NCBI RefSeq assembly: GCF_038957035.1
Contig: NZ_CP152412.1
Span: 4,398,501 to 4,462,500 of the forward strand
Source of the DNA: Bradyrhizobium sp. B097
Lineage (GTDB): Bacteria; Pseudomonadota; Alphaproteobacteria; Rhizobiales; Xanthobacteraceae
Length of the DNA stretch: 64,000 nucleotides
Reading direction: 5' to 3'
A program made the translations under genes and the position numbers. The notes beneath the pieces were generated by a model. That model saw only the letters and a program-made list of their open reading frames with translations. It ran no database searches and was not told where the DNA came from. Shown here piece by piece: positions 18,698 through 28,295 of this stretch (within the stretch, counting starts at the first letter, position 1; every line of letters starts with the position of its first letter).

Positions 18698-20119
18698 TCA
18701 CGCCGCCTGATCGGCGAGACGGTCGAGGCACTCCTGGCGTCCCAGGACGGCCAGCACGTCGAAGATGCCCGGCGATGTCGTGCGTCCCGTCAGCGCCACC
18801 CGCAGCGGCTGGGCAACGGCGCCGAGTTTCAGATTGTTCTGCTCGGCGAAATTCCGCATGGCGGTCTCGGTGGTTTCGGCTGTCCAGTCGTTGACGGCTT
18901 CCAGCGCGGTGCGCAGCCGGCCGATCAACGCGCGCGTTTCCGGCGTGAGGAGCGCGGCCGCTTTCGGATCGAGCTCCAACGGGCGATCGGCGAAAATGAA
19001 GTAGGCGCCCGCGATCAGCTCGATCAGCGTCTTGGCGCGCTCCTTCAGGCTCGGCATCGCCCGCAGCAATTGCGCGCGGGTGGCGTCGTTGAGCTTGGCC
19101 TTCAGCGCGGCGCCTTCAGGAACATAATCCAGCACGCTCTCGAATTGGGTCACGAGGGATTGATCGTCGCTCTGCCGGATATAGTGGCCGTTGAGGTTCT
19201 CCAGCTTGGCGAAATCGAACCGCGCCGCCGAGCGGCCGACGCCCGAGAGATCGAACGCGTCGATCATCTCCTGGGTCGAAAAGATCTCCTGGTCGCCATG
19301 ACTCCAGCCGAGCCGGACGAGATAGTTGCGCAAGGCGGCCGGCAGATAGCCGAGGGCGCGGTAGGCATCGACGCCGAGCGCGCCATGGCGCTTCGACAGC
19401 TTCGAGCCGTCGGGTCCGTGGATCAGCGGAATGTGGGACATGCTCGGCAGCTCCCACTCCAGCGCGTCGTAGATCTGCTTCTGACGCGCGGCGTTGATCA
19501 GGTGGTCGTCGCCGCGGATGATGTGGGTGACGCCCATATCGTGGTCGTCGACCACGACCGCGAGCATGTAGGTCGGGGTGCCGTCGCCGCGGAGCAGGAC
19601 GAGGTCGTCGAGGTTCTCGTTCTGCCAGACCACGCGGCCCTGGACCTGATCCTCGATCACGGTCTCGCCGGTCTGCGGCGCCTTGAGGCGGATGGTCGGC
19701 TTGACGTCGGAAGGCGCGGTCGCCGGATCGCGATCGCGCCACATGCCGTCATACAGGCGGGTGCGGCCCTCGGCGCGCGCCTTCTCGCGCATCGCGGTGA
19801 GCTCCTCCGGGGTGGCGTAGCAGTAATAGGCGCGCCCGGCCGCGAGCAGGCCCTCGGCGACCTCGCGATGGCGGGCGGCGCGGCTGAACTGGTAGATGAC
19901 CTCGCCGTCCCAATCGAGCTCGAGCCATTTCAGGCCGTCCAGGATGGCGTCGATCGCCTCCTTGGTCGAGCGTTCGCGGTCGGTGTCCTCGATCCGGAGC
20001 AGCATCTTGCCGCCGAGCTTCCTGGCATAGAGCCAGTTGAACAGCGCGGTGCGGGCACCCCCGATGTGGAGGAAGCCGGTCGGCGAGGGGGCGAAGCGGG
20101 TAACGACGGAATTGGTCAT
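18698..20119 (-). CDS. gltX: glutamyl-tRNA synthetase
   Basis: 473 residues from [37 protein letters not shown]. The HIGH motif is HIGG (residues 18-21), the KMSKS motif is KLSKR in [12 protein letters not shown], and FNWLYAR and DTDRERS are class Ib signatures. It charges tRNA-Glu, and in bacteria of this type often tRNA-Gln too; here a glnS is divergently adjacent. Confidence 0.96.
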   Translation of the reverse strand: MTNSVVTRFAPSPTGFLHIGGARTALFNWLYARKLGGKMLLRIEDTDRERSTKEAIDAILDGLKWLELDWDGEVIYQFSRAARHREVAEGLLAAGRAYYCYATPEELTAMREKARAEGRTRLYDGMWRDRDPATAPSDVKPTIRLKAPQTGETVIEDQVQGRVVWQNENLDDLVLLRGDGTPTYMLAVVVDDHDMGVTHIIRGDDHLINAARQKQIYDALEWELPSMSHIPLIHGPDGSKLSKRHGALGVDAYRALGYLPAALRNYLVRLGWSHGDQEIFSTQEMIDAFDLSGVGRSAARFDFAKLENLNGHYIRQSDDQSLVTQFESVLDYVPEGAALKAKLNDATRAQLLRAMPSLKERAKTLIELIAGAYFIFADRPLELDPKAAALLTPETRALIGRLRTALEAVNDWTAETTETAMRNFAEQNNLKLGAVAQPLRVALTGRTTSPGIFDVLAVLGRQECLDRLADQAA

Positions 20120-20204
20120 GATCGAGTGCGACGTATGCTGGAATGGGCGGTGGTGTATATCAGGAACCGAACATAACTAAAGCCCCGGCTGACCTTTTGC
20201 CGGC

Positions 20205-20241
20205 CAAACCAGGCTTGAAACCACACTTTGAAACCAGGCTT
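20205..20241. repeat. direct repeat in the gltX-glnS intergenic region
   Basis: AAACCAGGCTTG at 20205-20216 and again at 20230-20241, spaced 25 bp, flanked by GGCC on both outer sides. It lies between the divergent gltX and glnS starts, about 60 bp before glnS. Could be a regulator site or a slippage product. Confidence 0.45.
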
Positions 20242-20298
20242 GGCCGGACGGCGCGAATTTGGCAGAAGGTTGGGCTGACTCCTCCAGGGAACCCTTTG

Positions 20299-21978
20299 AT
20301 GACGATTGACACGACGGCAGAGGCAGGGCGCGACTTCATCCGCGACATCGTCCAGGCCGATCTCTCCTCCCACAAGCACAACCGGATCGTGACCCGCTTT
20401 CCGCCGGAGCCGAACGGCTACCTGCATATCGGTCACGCCAAGTCGATTGCCCTGAATTTCGGCATCGCGCAGGAGTTCGGCGGCCAGTGCAATTTGCGCT
20501 TCGACGACACCAATCCGACCAAGGAGGAGCAGGAGTACATCGACTCGATCCAGGCCGACGTGCATTGGCTCGGCTACGATTGGGGCAAAAACCTCTTCTT
20601 TGCGTCGGACTATTTCGAGCGGCTGTACGATTGGGCCGAGGGCCTGATCAAGGCGGGCTACGCCTATGTCGACGATCAGTCGCAGGAGGAGATCCGGCTG
20701 TCCCGCGGCACGCTGACCGAGCCAGGCAAGAACTCGCCGTTCCGCGACCGCACGGTCGAGGAGAACCTCGATTTGTTCCGCCGCATGAAGGCCGGCGAGT
20801 TCACGAACGGCGCCCGCGTGCTGCGCGCCAAAATCGACATGGCCGCCGGCAACATCAACCTGCGCGATCCCGTGCTGTACCGCATCCTGCACGCCCACCA
20901 TCCGCGCACCGGCGACAAATGGTCGATCTATCCGAGCTACGACTACGCGCACGGCCAGTCGGACGCCATCGAGGGCATCACCCATTCGATCTGCACACTG
21001 GAGTTCGAGGATCACCGTCCGCTCTATGAGTGGCTGCTCGACAAGCTGCCGGTGCCATCGAAGCCGCGCCAGTACGAAATGGCGCGGCTCAATTTGACCT
21101 ACACGCTGCTGTCCAAGCGCGTGCTGACCCAGCTTGTCCGCGACGGCCATGTCTCGGGCTGGGACGATCCGCGGATGCCGACCATCGCCGGCCTGAAGCG
21201 GCGCGGCGTGCCGCCGGCTGCGGTGCGCGAGTTCATCAAGCGCATCGGCGTCGCCAAGGCCAACAGCGTGGTCGATGTCGGCATGCTCGAATTCTGCATC
21301 CGCGAGGAGCTGAACCGCACGTCGCTGCGCCGCATGGCGGTGCTGCGGCCGCTCAAGGTGGTGATCGAGAACTATCCGGAAGGCCAGGTCGAGGAGATCG
21401 CGGCGATCAACCATCCCGACAATCCGGACGCCGGCACCCGCAAGATCGCCTTCGGCCGCGAGCTCTATATCGAGCGCGACGACTTCATGGAGAACCCGCC
21501 GAAGAAGTTCTTCCGCCTCTCGCCCGGCAATGAGGTGCGGCTGCGCTATGCCTACTTCATCAAGTGCACCAGCGTCGTGAAGAACGACGCCGGCGAGATC
21601 GTCGAGCTTCGCGCGACCTACGATCCCGCGACCAAGGGCGGTAACGCGCCCGACGGCCGCAAGGTGAAGGCGACGATGCACTGGTTGCCGGCGGCGCAGT
21701 CGAAGCCGGCGGAAATCCGCATCTACAATCAGCTGTTCGCCAACCCGAGCCCGAACGCCGCCGATTTCGCCGCCGACCTCAACCCGCAGTCGCTGGAAGT
21801 GCTCAGCGATGCGCGGGTCGAGCCTGCGATCGCCGAGGGCAATTCGCCTGAGGCGATGCAGTTCGAACGGCAGGGCTACTTCGTGCGCGATGCGGATTCG
21901 ACGCCGGACAGGCTGGTGTTCAACCGCACCATCGGCCTGCGCGACACCTTCGCCAAGGAAGTCGGCGGCAAGGGTTAG
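20299..21978 (+). CDS. glnS: glutaminyl-tRNA synthetase
   Basis: 559 residues from [59 protein letters not shown] is intact (HIGHAK), KMSKS appears as LLSKRVL, and the C-terminal anticodon-binding beta barrels are complete ([21 protein letters not shown]). GlnS is patchily distributed in alphaproteobacteria, so its presence implies direct charging of tRNA-Gln. The reading frame is open back to 20143, but homology starts at 20299. Confidence 0.96.
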   Translation: MTIDTTAEAGRDFIRDIVQADLSSHKHNRIVTRFPPEPNGYLHIGHAKSIALNFGIAQEFGGQCNLRFDDTNPTKEEQEYIDSIQADVHWLGYDWGKNLFFASDYFERLYDWAEGLIKAGYAYVDDQSQEEIRLSRGTLTEPGKNSPFRDRTVEENLDLFRRMKAGEFTNGARVLRAKIDMAAGNINLRDPVLYRILHAHHPRTGDKWSIYPSYDYAHGQSDAIEGITHSICTLEFEDHRPLYEWLLDKLPVPSKPRQYEMARLNLTYTLLSKRVLTQLVRDGHVSGWDDPRMPTIAGLKRRGVPPAAVREFIKRIGVAKANSVVDVGMLEFCIREELNRTSLRRMAVLRPLKVVIENYPEGQVEEIAAINHPDNPDAGTRKIAFGRELYIERDDFMENPPKKFFRLSPGNEVRLRYAYFIKCTSVVKNDAGEIVELRATYDPATKGGNAPDGRKVKATMHWLPAAQSKPAEIRIYNQLFANPSPNAADFAADLNPQSLEVLSDARVEPAIAEGNSPEAMQFERQGYFVRDADSTPDRLVFNRTIGLRDTFAKEVGGKG

Positions 21979-22013
21979 CGCGATCCGGCGCGAACAACGG
22001 ACGGAGGCGATCG

Positions 22014-22400
22014 ATGCCTGACGAAGCCGACGAAGTCGCCTCCGCCATCATCGCCAGATGGTCCGCGGGTTTCGGCAAGCTCGATGCGGATACGCTTGCT
22101 GCGCTCTACTCGCAGCACGCGTTCTTCTTCGGCTCGAACCCGACGCTCTATCGCGGCCGCGACGGCGTCAAAGCCTACTTTGACGGCCTGCCGCGCTGGC
22201 ACGCTCCGCGCGTTCAGTTCAGCGATATCAGGACCGAACGGGTGAATGCCGATCTCGTCAACATGGCTGCTATCGCGTCGTTCTTCCTCGACGGCGATGC
22301 GCCCTCGCTCGCCGTCAAGATCACCTGGGTGATCGCGCGCGAGGGCGGCGACTGGAAGATCGCCTGCCATCATGTCTCGTCGCAGACGCCATTGATCTAG
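22014..22400 (+). CDS. SnoaL-like / SgcJ-EcaC family protein (NTF2 fold)
   Basis: 128 residues. ASAIIARWSAGFGKLDADTLAALYSQHAFFFGSNPTLYRGRDGVKAYFDGLP is the N-terminal helix and strand pattern of small DUF4440/SnoaL-like proteins; VKITWVIAREGGDWKIACHHVSSQTP is the closing strand pair. Such proteins bind small hydrophobic ligands or act on them; no specific substrate can be assigned. It starts 35 bp after glnS on the same strand. Confidence 0.8.
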   Translation: MPDEADEVASAIIARWSAGFGKLDADTLAALYSQHAFFFGSNPTLYRGRDGVKAYFDGLPRWHAPRVQFSDIRTERVNADLVNMAAIASFFLDGDAPSLAVKITWVIAREGGDWKIACHHVSSQTPLI

Positions 22401-22727
22401 GCGTTGCGCTGGAACGTGGCAAAAAAAGTCGAGGGCCGGCGGGCCCCCGTAGTCAGGGAGAGTGCATGGGCGGTGCTCGGGGCCGAGCGTCATGCGCCTC
22501 GCGGCTGCCGCTCGTCCATGCGATCTTGTACCTGACTTGCAGGCTATCTGGATCTCGTTGCATCGCGAGGAGGGACCACGGTCGTAGGCCGTGGAGAGCG
22601 GCTTCCGGGCGGACGGACGGCAGCTCGATCGTCGGCTGGCGGATCAGCAGCGGCAACACATCGCAGGTCGGATAGATGCTTTTTTGTCCCCGCCACACCA
22701 TGTCTTCGGAAGAAGGAGGTGAGGATC
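22401..22727. other. intergenic region without a convincing gene
   Basis: Short frames here lack coding character. It holds an A7 run (about 22422), a small stem GGGCC-GGCG-GGCCC (about 22434) and a hairpin CCACGG-TCGTAGG-CCGTGG (about 22576). The last 20 bp contain AGAAGGAGGTGA, the ribosome-binding site of the next gene. Confidence 0.6.
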
Positions 22728-23090
22728 ATGCGCATTCAACACTGGCAGGATGCTGCCAGCCTGTTGGTGGGCGTCTGGCTGGTCGCGTCGCCGTTTGCAC
22801 TGGGCTTCTCCGGGGCCGCTCTCTGGATCTCCATCATGCTCGGATTGGGCGTCGTGCTGTTTGCCTTGGAGGCATTCATCATTCCGTCCTATCTGGAGGA
22901 ATGGGGCGAGATGCTGATGGGGTTGGCTCTGATGTTGGCCCCCTGGACGTTCAGCTACCAACAGGGATCGGTCACGACGAGCAGCGTGCTCGCCGGCATC
23001 GTGGTGATCGTGCTCGCTTGCTGGGAGCTGACGATGGATCGTGATTTCGCCACCTGGTGGCACGATCGCTGGCATCACCGAGCTGGCTGA
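22728..23090 (+). CDS. SPW-motif small integral membrane protein
   Basis: 120 residues with four predicted membrane segments. Two SPW-type motifs, LVASPFALGFSG and LMLAPWTFSYQQG, open the two halves, as in SPW-repeat proteins; W/H-rich tail ATWWHDRWHHRAG. A near-perfect Shine-Dalgarno (AGGAGGTGA) lies 7 bp before ATG 22728, which decides the start over the GTG at 22719 that overlaps it. Function unknown, often stress-associated. Confidence 0.8.
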   Translation: MRIQHWQDAASLLVGVWLVASPFALGFSGAALWISIMLGLGVVLFALEAFIIPSYLEEWGEMLMGLALMLAPWTFSYQQGSVTTSSVLAGIVVIVLACWELTMDRDFATWWHDRWHHRAG

Positions 23091-23237
23091 GAGGAATTCG
23101 ACTGAAACGTTAGTCTGACCGTCGACCACCGGCGGCCGGAGAGGTTGGGAATTGCGTGGAGCAGCATCCCCTCCACGCCGCGTCGATGTAATACGTATGC
23201 AGCCTTTGCAGAGAAATCACGCCGGAGACCGCGAGTA

Positions 23238-23263
23238 CGGGACGATACAGAAGCGTCGTCCCG
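23238..23263. terminator. hairpin downstream of the MHS transporter
   Basis: CGGGACGA, 10-nt loop, TCGTCCCG, a perfect 8-bp stem. It lies 67 bp past the transporter stop and 148 bp past the SPW gene, between convergent genes. Confidence 0.45.
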
Positions 23264-23329
23264 CACTTGCTGGAAGGCGGCTATCGTTTTTGCTGTAGGG
23301 GTCAGTCGCCCCTCAGCAACGTCACTCCG

Positions 23330-24658
23330 TCACGACGCGGCTCTCGCCTCGATCTGCTCCCAAATTCTGGTCTTGCGTGTCTCCGGCATGACAAGGAGGG
23401 CGATCACGAAGCACACCGCGGGAACGGCAATCGGGTAGATCAGCGCGTAGCCGATGCTGCCGGTCGCTGCGAAGGCGGCTGATGTGATGAACGGCACCAA
23501 TCCGCCGCCCCAACCATTGCCGATATGATACGGCACCGAGACCGAGGTGTACCTGATCCTGGCCGGGAAAAATTCCGCCAGGAACGCTCCGACCGGCCCG
23601 TACACCATCCCGACGTAGCAGACGAGGATGAAGATGATGAAGACGGCGACCGGATAGTTGATGTGTCCCGGCTGCGTGACCATGCCGAGCCATAGATACA
23701 GCGGATAGTAGGTGATCGCGGCGAGCAGCATTCCTCCGAGGATCACGGATTTCCGGCCGATCTGATCCGACAGCCAACCAAAGAAGATCAGGCTCGGCGT
23801 CGCGATCAGCAGTGCGGTTCCCACGATGTAGGCCGAGGTAACCGCATCGACCTTGGAGACCTGCTGCAGGAAGTACAGTGCCCAGAATTGACCGCTGTAC
23901 CAGACCACGCCCTGTCCGATCAGGACGACGATGGCGATCAAGATGTACTTGATGTTGGCGCTGAGGAAAGCTTCGCGCCAAGGATTCCTGGTCATCTGTC
24001 CGCGGGCCTTGATCTCCTGGAAAATCGGCGTCTCCTGGAGCTGGAGCCGGATGTAGATGGCGATGGCCACCAGCAGGAACGAGACCAGGAACGGAACGCG
24101 CCACGCCCATTCGTCGAAAGCCTGATTGCCGGCCCAGGTCCGGGTCAGAACGATCACGGCAAGCGACACCACGATCCCGAGCGTCGGCGAGGTTTGTAGC
24201 CAGCCCGTGTAGTAGCCGCGGCTGTCGTCTGGAACATGCTCGGCGACATAGGTGATGGCGCCGCCATATTCGCCGCCCAGGCACAGACCCTGGATCATCC
24301 GCAAGCCGAACAGAACGAATGCGGCCGTCAGGCCGATCGACTGATAAGTTGGGATCAGTCCGATCGCTCCCGTTCCCAAGCCCATTCCGCTCAGCGTAAT
24401 GAGGAATGTATATTTGCGGCCGACCCGATCGCCCATCCATCCGAACAGGAAGGCCCCCAAAGGACGGATCAGGAATCCCGCAGTGAACAGCGCGATCGTG
24501 CTCAGCAAGGCTGCAACGGGGTGGGATTGCTCAAAGAACTTGACCGACAGAACTGCGGCCAGGCTGCCAAAGATATAGAAATCGTACCATTCAATAACGT
24601 TTCCCACTGACGCAGCGACAATCACGCGACGAAAATCGCTCGGTACTTGAACTGCCAT
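23330..24658 (-). CDS. MFS transporter, metabolite:H+ symporter (MHS) type
   Basis: 442 residues with twelve predicted membrane segments. ASVGNVIEWYDFYIFGSLAAV is the MHS-family start; the loop-2 motif GWMGDRVGRKYTF and loop-8 copy GWLSDQIGRKSVI are intact, as is GLRMIQGLCLGGEYGGAITYVAEHVPDDSRGYYTGWLQTS. Relatives import dicarboxylates, shikimate, proline/betaine or sulfonates with protons; the sequence alone does not tell the substrate. It stands alone. Confidence 0.9.
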   Translation of the reverse strand: MAVQVPSDFRRVIVAASVGNVIEWYDFYIFGSLAAVLSVKFFEQSHPVAALLSTIALFTAGFLIRPLGAFLFGWMGDRVGRKYTFLITLSGMGLGTGAIGLIPTYQSIGLTAAFVLFGLRMIQGLCLGGEYGGAITYVAEHVPDDSRGYYTGWLQTSPTLGIVVSLAVIVLTRTWAGNQAFDEWAWRVPFLVSFLLVAIAIYIRLQLQETPIFQEIKARGQMTRNPWREAFLSANIKYILIAIVVLIGQGVVWYSGQFWALYFLQQVSKVDAVTSAYIVGTALLIATPSLIFFGWLSDQIGRKSVILGGMLLAAITYYPLYLWLGMVTQPGHINYPVAVFIIFILVCYVGMVYGPVGAFLAEFFPARIRYTSVSVPYHIGNGWGGGLVPFITSAAFAATGSIGYALIYPIAVPAVCFVIALLVMPETRKTRIWEQIEARAAS

Positions 24659-25090
24659 GTGCTGCTCCTATCAAATGCAAACGCTACGCCTCGCGTTTTT
24701 TCAGCGATCTATCCGCTCGCGGCGTGCGCATGGTGCGCGGCGTTGCAGGCGAGATTTGCGAGTTCGTCCGCAACGCCTGGTCTCAGGGGGAGTTGTGGGC
24801 CACCTGAGAAGAGCTCCAGCGGCCGTCAGGTGCCGCGAGCCGTCACTGCCTCATCCCGTCTGTCCGGGAGTGGAGGCATCAGGGTAGTCTAATCCCAATG
24901 GGATCGGCACCTAATGAGACTTTCGGCTCGATCGATTTGACGCAGGCCGCAGCTGTGGGCTCGGCGCGGGAAGCTGCGACACAGGTCGGTCCTGGCATCC
25001 CGCCTGCCGGTCGGTATTCTGCATCCGTTCTGCTAGCGGTGAGGTCACAGCTTCCGCTAGCCTTGCGGCCCGGCAGGGATCGCGAGCGGA
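24659..25090. other. intergenic region between the transporter and comEC
   Basis: Divergent spacer that should hold promoters for both genes. A 13-bp palindrome, ATCCCA-A-TGGGAT, lies at 24892-24904. Reading frames across it are not gene-like. No clear promoter was picked out. Confidence 0.5.
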
Positions 25091-25720
25091 ATGGCGGAGC
25101 AGGGCACGACGCCGGGCGGCAGACGCGGCTACGCGGGGACGTGGCCGCCGCGCGCGGCTGCGCCGGTCGGCGGCTATGTTCCGGAGCGCGCCAGCATCTG
25201 GCGGCCTCTTGCCGAGACATTGCGGCAATGGGCGCGTGCGGAGACTGGGGCTGGACGCCTGTTGCCGTGGGTGCCGGTGGCGTTCGGCACCGGCATTGCG
25301 TTCTATTTCGCGGCCGAGCACGAGCCGGTGCTGTCGGTCGCAGCGACCGGCGCAATCGCGCTCTTCCTGCTGGCGCTGCTGCTGCGGCGGCGCAGCGTGT
25401 TTCCCGCCGTCGTAATGCTGGCGGCGGTTGCGGCAGGCTTTGCGACCGCGACCTGGAAGACCGCGCGGATCGCCCACGGCGTGCTGGCACGGCCGATATT
25501 TTCCGTGGCGCTGACCGGTTTTGTCGAGACACGCGACGTCAGAGAAAAGACCGACCGCTTCGTGCTGCGCGTCGTGTCGATGGAAAGCCAGCGCGAGGCG
25601 CCAAAACTCGAGCGTGTCAGGCTCTCGGTGAAGAAGGGCACCGCGCCCGATGTCGGCAGCTTCGTCGAATTGAAGGCGCGGCTGATGCCTCCGCTTCTGG
25701 ATCGTCCGGTGGCTTCCTGA
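25091..25720 (+). pseudogene. comEC: 5' fragment of comEC, cut by the integrated element
   Basis: 209 codons. Residues about 57-120 form three membrane segments and residues 120-196 the DUF4131 OB-like domain of ComEC (SVALTGFVETRDVREKTDRFVLRVVS, then GSFVELKARLMPPL). After RLMPPL the frame runs into element DNA and stops after LDRPVAS. The rest of the protein starts in the same frame at 40584. Joining the two at the shared 17-bp core gives about 761 codons, the usual size. ComEC is the inner-membrane channel for single-stranded DNA in natural transformation; the truncated product lacks the channel. Confidence 0.92.
25679..25695 (+). repeat. left attachment core (attL) of the element
   Basis: CGGCTGATGCCTCCGCT, matching the right copy at 40584-40600 except for T versus G at the twelfth base. 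It encodes RLMPPL of ComEC in frame at both ends, so the crossover lies within or beside it. Confidence 0.8.
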
Positions 25721-25807
25721 GACATCCACGAAAGCCGTTGTAGATCGGGCATAACTTGGATTTGTCGTCTAGACAGGTCCGGGACGCTCCAGCAGAATCC
25801 AGTGATG

Positions 25808-25835
25808 ATTTGTGGGTAGGCCCGTGGGTTGCTGG
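25808..25835 (+). repeat. left-end candidate integrase arm sites
   Basis: TTTGTGGGTAGGCC followed by CGTGGGTTGCTGG: two GTGGGT units 11 bp apart, about 10 bp before the integrase start. A similar pair, TTTGTGGGTTGATCTGTGGG, lies at 40506-40525 near the other end in the same orientation. Their pairing and position suggest arm-type binding sites of the recombinase. Confidence 0.5.
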
Positions 25836-25844
25836 AGATGATTT

Positions 25845-27086
25845 TTGGCGCGGCTGCTTAATCGACTCTCTCCGAAATTCATTGAGAACATCGACAAGCC
25901 GGGACGGTATGCTGACGGCGGTGGGCTGTATTTGCAGGTTGCCCCCAGCAAGGACGGGGGTGTGACCAAGGCCTGGCTGTTTCGCTATATGCGGGGCCAC
26001 ACCAGCCGGGCCGGCAAACCGACATCTAGGGAAATGGGCTTGGGTCCGCTCAGCACCAGCAAGCGGGATGGTTTCATCACCACCAAGGAGGCCCGGGATC
26101 GAGCCTACGGGGCCCGGGAGAGCCTGAAGGCGGGAATAGACCCCCTCGAGACCAAGCGCGCCCTGCGGCTCGCCAAACGCATCCAGGAAGCCAAGGCGGT
26201 GACCTTCAGCCAGTGTGCCGCCGAGTATATCGAGGCCCACAAGGCTGGCTGGAAGGGCGAGAAGCACACGAAGCTATGGAAGGGCAGCCTTAAGAGGTAC
26301 GTCGAGCCAGTCTTCGGAGCACTCCCGGTGGCCAGCGTCGACACGGCACTCGTGTTGAAGGCCCTGAAGCCGATCTGGGGAACCAAGACCCAGTCAGCCG
26401 CGAAACTCCGGATGCGGATCGAATTGATCATTAACTGGGCAACGACGCACGGATATCGCGAAGGAGAAAACCCAGCTCGGTGGCGCGGTCACCTTAAGAA
26501 CGTGCTCCCAGATCCCGGCAAGGTCGCGAAGGTGACACATCTGCCGGCGATGCCTTATGCGGAACTACCGGCATTCATGGCCGAGCTGCGCCAGGACGAA
26601 ACGGTGGCGGCCCGTGCGCTCGAATGGACGATCTTGTCCGCGGTACGGTCCGACAACACGTTCGGCCTGACCTGGGAGGCGGGTGAGGTCGATGCGGCCA
26701 AAAAGTGCTGGACGATACCTGCAGAGCGCATGAAGGCCGATGCTGATCACCGCGTACCGCTGACCGATCGAATGCTGGAGATACTTTCAGGTCTGTCGCG
26801 CGACACAAAGTATGTCTTCTCCGGCGAAAATCCAAAGAAGAAGCTTCCTCATGAAAAGATGTTGAAGGCGCTAAAGGCGATCCGGCCGGGCCTCACGGTG
26901 CACGGGTTCCGCAGCACCTTCAAAGACTGGGCTTCCGAGCAAACCGCGTACGCAAACGAAGTCTCAGAAATGGCGCTGGCGCACGCAGTCGGCGACAAGG
27001 TCGAGAATGCGTACCGCCGAACCGACTTGTTCGACAAGCGCAGGCTGCTGATGGAGGATTGGGCCACATACTGTGGAGGCCGATGA
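25845..27086 (+). CDS. tyrosine recombinase / site-specific integrase
   Basis: 413 residues, TTG start with GGAG 8 bp upstream. The N-terminal arm-binding domain (DUF4102 type, KPGRYADGGGLYLQV, residues 19-32) is followed by a core-binding SAM-like domain (about 120-215) and a catalytic domain with Arg268 (AVRSDNTFGL), Lys297, His353-x-x-Arg356 (HGFRSTF), His380 (ALAHAVGDKVENAY) and nucleophile Tyr390. All catalytic positions are present, so the enzyme looks active. Relatives with this architecture serve P4-like elements and islands, usually at tRNA genes; here the target is comEC. Confidence 0.95.
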   Translation: MARLLNRLSPKFIENIDKPGRYADGGGLYLQVAPSKDGGVTKAWLFRYMRGHTSRAGKPTSREMGLGPLSTSKRDGFITTKEARDRAYGARESLKAGIDPLETKRALRLAKRIQEAKAVTFSQCAAEYIEAHKAGWKGEKHTKLWKGSLKRYVEPVFGALPVASVDTALVLKALKPIWGTKTQSAAKLRMRIELIINWATTHGYREGENPARWRGHLKNVLPDPGKVAKVTHLPAMPYAELPAFMAELRQDETVAARALEWTILSAVRSDNTFGLTWEAGEVDAAKKCWTIPAERMKADADHRVPLTDRMLEILSGLSRDTKYVFSGENPKKKLPHEKMLKALKAIRPGLTVHGFRSTFKDWASEQTAYANEVSEMALAHAVGDKVENAYRRTDLFDKRRLLMEDWATYCGGR

Positions 27087-27721
27087 TGGCGGAGATGTTG
27101 GCGATCAGTCGGGAAATAATTCTCGCGCCGACGCCGGTCGATCTAGACGCCATAGCTGCGCTGATGCTCTGGCCCCATGATCCGGCCCAACGGGACCAAA
27201 GCATTAAAACTAGCCGAGTTGAGACCGGCCATTCGATTCAAGAATTTCTGGCCGCGGACGATCTTCGTAGCCTAACTACGTTGGCAAAAGATGCTTTACC
27301 TCTCGCTCTGATACAGAAGCAAATGCCCGAACCCTTTGGCCACGGCGTGCGGTCCGGCTTCTATCTGCAGCGTGCAGTGGCTAGCGTTGCTCGCGGCAAA
27401 CCAGAGACGTTAGGGAAGATGGTCAAAGAACTTGCAGCCATCGAGCCAAAGATCAGAGATGAAAAGACCTTCGCGAATACATATTGGCCGAGATACCGAC
27501 CTGTGGCCCATTTTTGGGCATCGGCAATCGATTTTGCGGACGGGGGAACGCTTCCCTGCAGAGCGGCGAACCTGTTGGAATTTCTTCAGCGCGCTGAAGG
27601 GTACAGGGTGCTTGGCGAAAAGAGTTCGACCAAACAGGCGCCGCGCCCCATATTGCGTTCTGGTGAAACCGTCCAGATTGACACTAGCTTAAAAATCGAG
27701 CCGGCCATTCTGCGGTTCTAG
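27083..27721 (+). CDS. unknown protein, coupled to the integrase
   Basis: 212 residues; ATG overlaps the integrase stop (ATGA), so translation is probably coupled. Mostly alpha-helical, with a plain cytoplasmic composition (AEMLAISREIILAPTPVDLDAIAALMLWPHD; YLQRAVASVARGKPETLGKMVKELAAIEPKI). No motif recognised. Its position suggests a role with recombination or element maintenance, but nothing in the sequence shows that. Confidence 0.75.
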   Translation: MMAEMLAISREIILAPTPVDLDAIAALMLWPHDPAQRDQSIKTSRVETGHSIQEFLAADDLRSLTTLAKDALPLALIQKQMPEPFGHGVRSGFYLQRAVASVARGKPETLGKMVKELAAIEPKIRDEKTFANTYWPRYRPVAHFWASAIDFADGGTLPCRAANLLEFLQRAEGYRVLGEKSSTKQAPRPILRSGETVQIDTSLKIEPAILRF

Positions 27722-27855
27722 ACCCGGCCCACGCTGTCAGGGCCAAGCCCCTAGAAATAAGTTCTCCCGTTTCACTCGGGAAAAGACAGGTGGCAATCTG
27801 CCCAATAAATCCCGTTGCACCAGTTTGGATTTTCCAACGGAGCAACGAGGATCAA

Positions 27856-28104
27856 ATGGCGCAATCACTAGCAGGACAGCAGGGAGCTCTAGCTCACCAT
27901 GTCGAGACATTCCTCCGGCTAGAAGACGTGAAGACAGCTACCGGTCTGGGCCGCAGCACCATCTATTTGCTGATGGCCGAAGCCTCGTTCCCCAAGCCAG
28001 TGAAGCTCAACGGGGAGGGTGGCAAGGCTGTGGCTTGGCTAGCGAGCGAAATCGCGGAGTGGCAACGTCAGCGCGTCGCTGCGCGGGATCGGGCTGCCGC
28101 CTGA
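27856..28104 (+). CDS. AlpA-like helix-turn-helix regulator
   Basis: 82 residues. FLRLEDVKTATGLGRSTIYLLMAEASFPKPVKLNGEGGKAVAWLASEIAEWQRQRVAARD is the AlpA/MerR-like pattern: a winged helix that begins with a rule for choosing an operator, then the W-x-x-x-E-I-x-x-W tail. In P4-type satellites AlpA proteins activate excision or integrase expression. GAGGAT 5 bp before ATG 27856 fixes the start. First gene of a run of overlapping genes up to the ATPase. Confidence 0.9.
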   Translation: MAQSLAGQQGALAHHVETFLRLEDVKTATGLGRSTIYLLMAEASFPKPVKLNGEGGKAVAWLASEIAEWQRQRVAARDRAAA

Positions 28105-28295
28105 TGGTCCATCATCGTGAAATTCGCCAGCGTGATGACGGACTGTTCAGCGTTGTAATTGGTGCCGACGAGGCCGGGCCGTTCCCGAGCTACGTGTTTG
28201 CCATCGCGATAGCAGAGGGCAGGGTACCCGAGCTGAAGCCGGCGGCGAAATTCCGTCGTTATAAGATCATTCGCGAGGTGCCGCACCTTGCGTGA
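28104..28295 (+). CDS. small unknown protein
   Basis: 63 residues; its ATG overlaps the stop of the AlpA-like gene (TGATG). MVHHREIRQRDDGLFSVVIG then FAIAIAEGRVPELKPAAKFRRYKIIREVPHLA: beta-rich start and a basic tail. No family recognised. The coupling supports a real gene. Confidence 0.6.
   Translation: MVHHREIRQRDDGLFSVVIGADEAGPFPSYVFAIAIAEGRVPELKPAAKFRRYKIIREVPHLA

Noticed and set aside
24898..25743. An alternative 281-codon frame overlapping the comEC fragment
   Set aside because: It is a different frame from the ComEC homology and is rich in Arg/Gly/Ala typical of a shadow frame.
25800..25860. A tRNA gene fragment at the integration site
   Set aside because: No cloverleaf or TPsiC-like stretch at either end; the duplicated core codes for ComEC residues.
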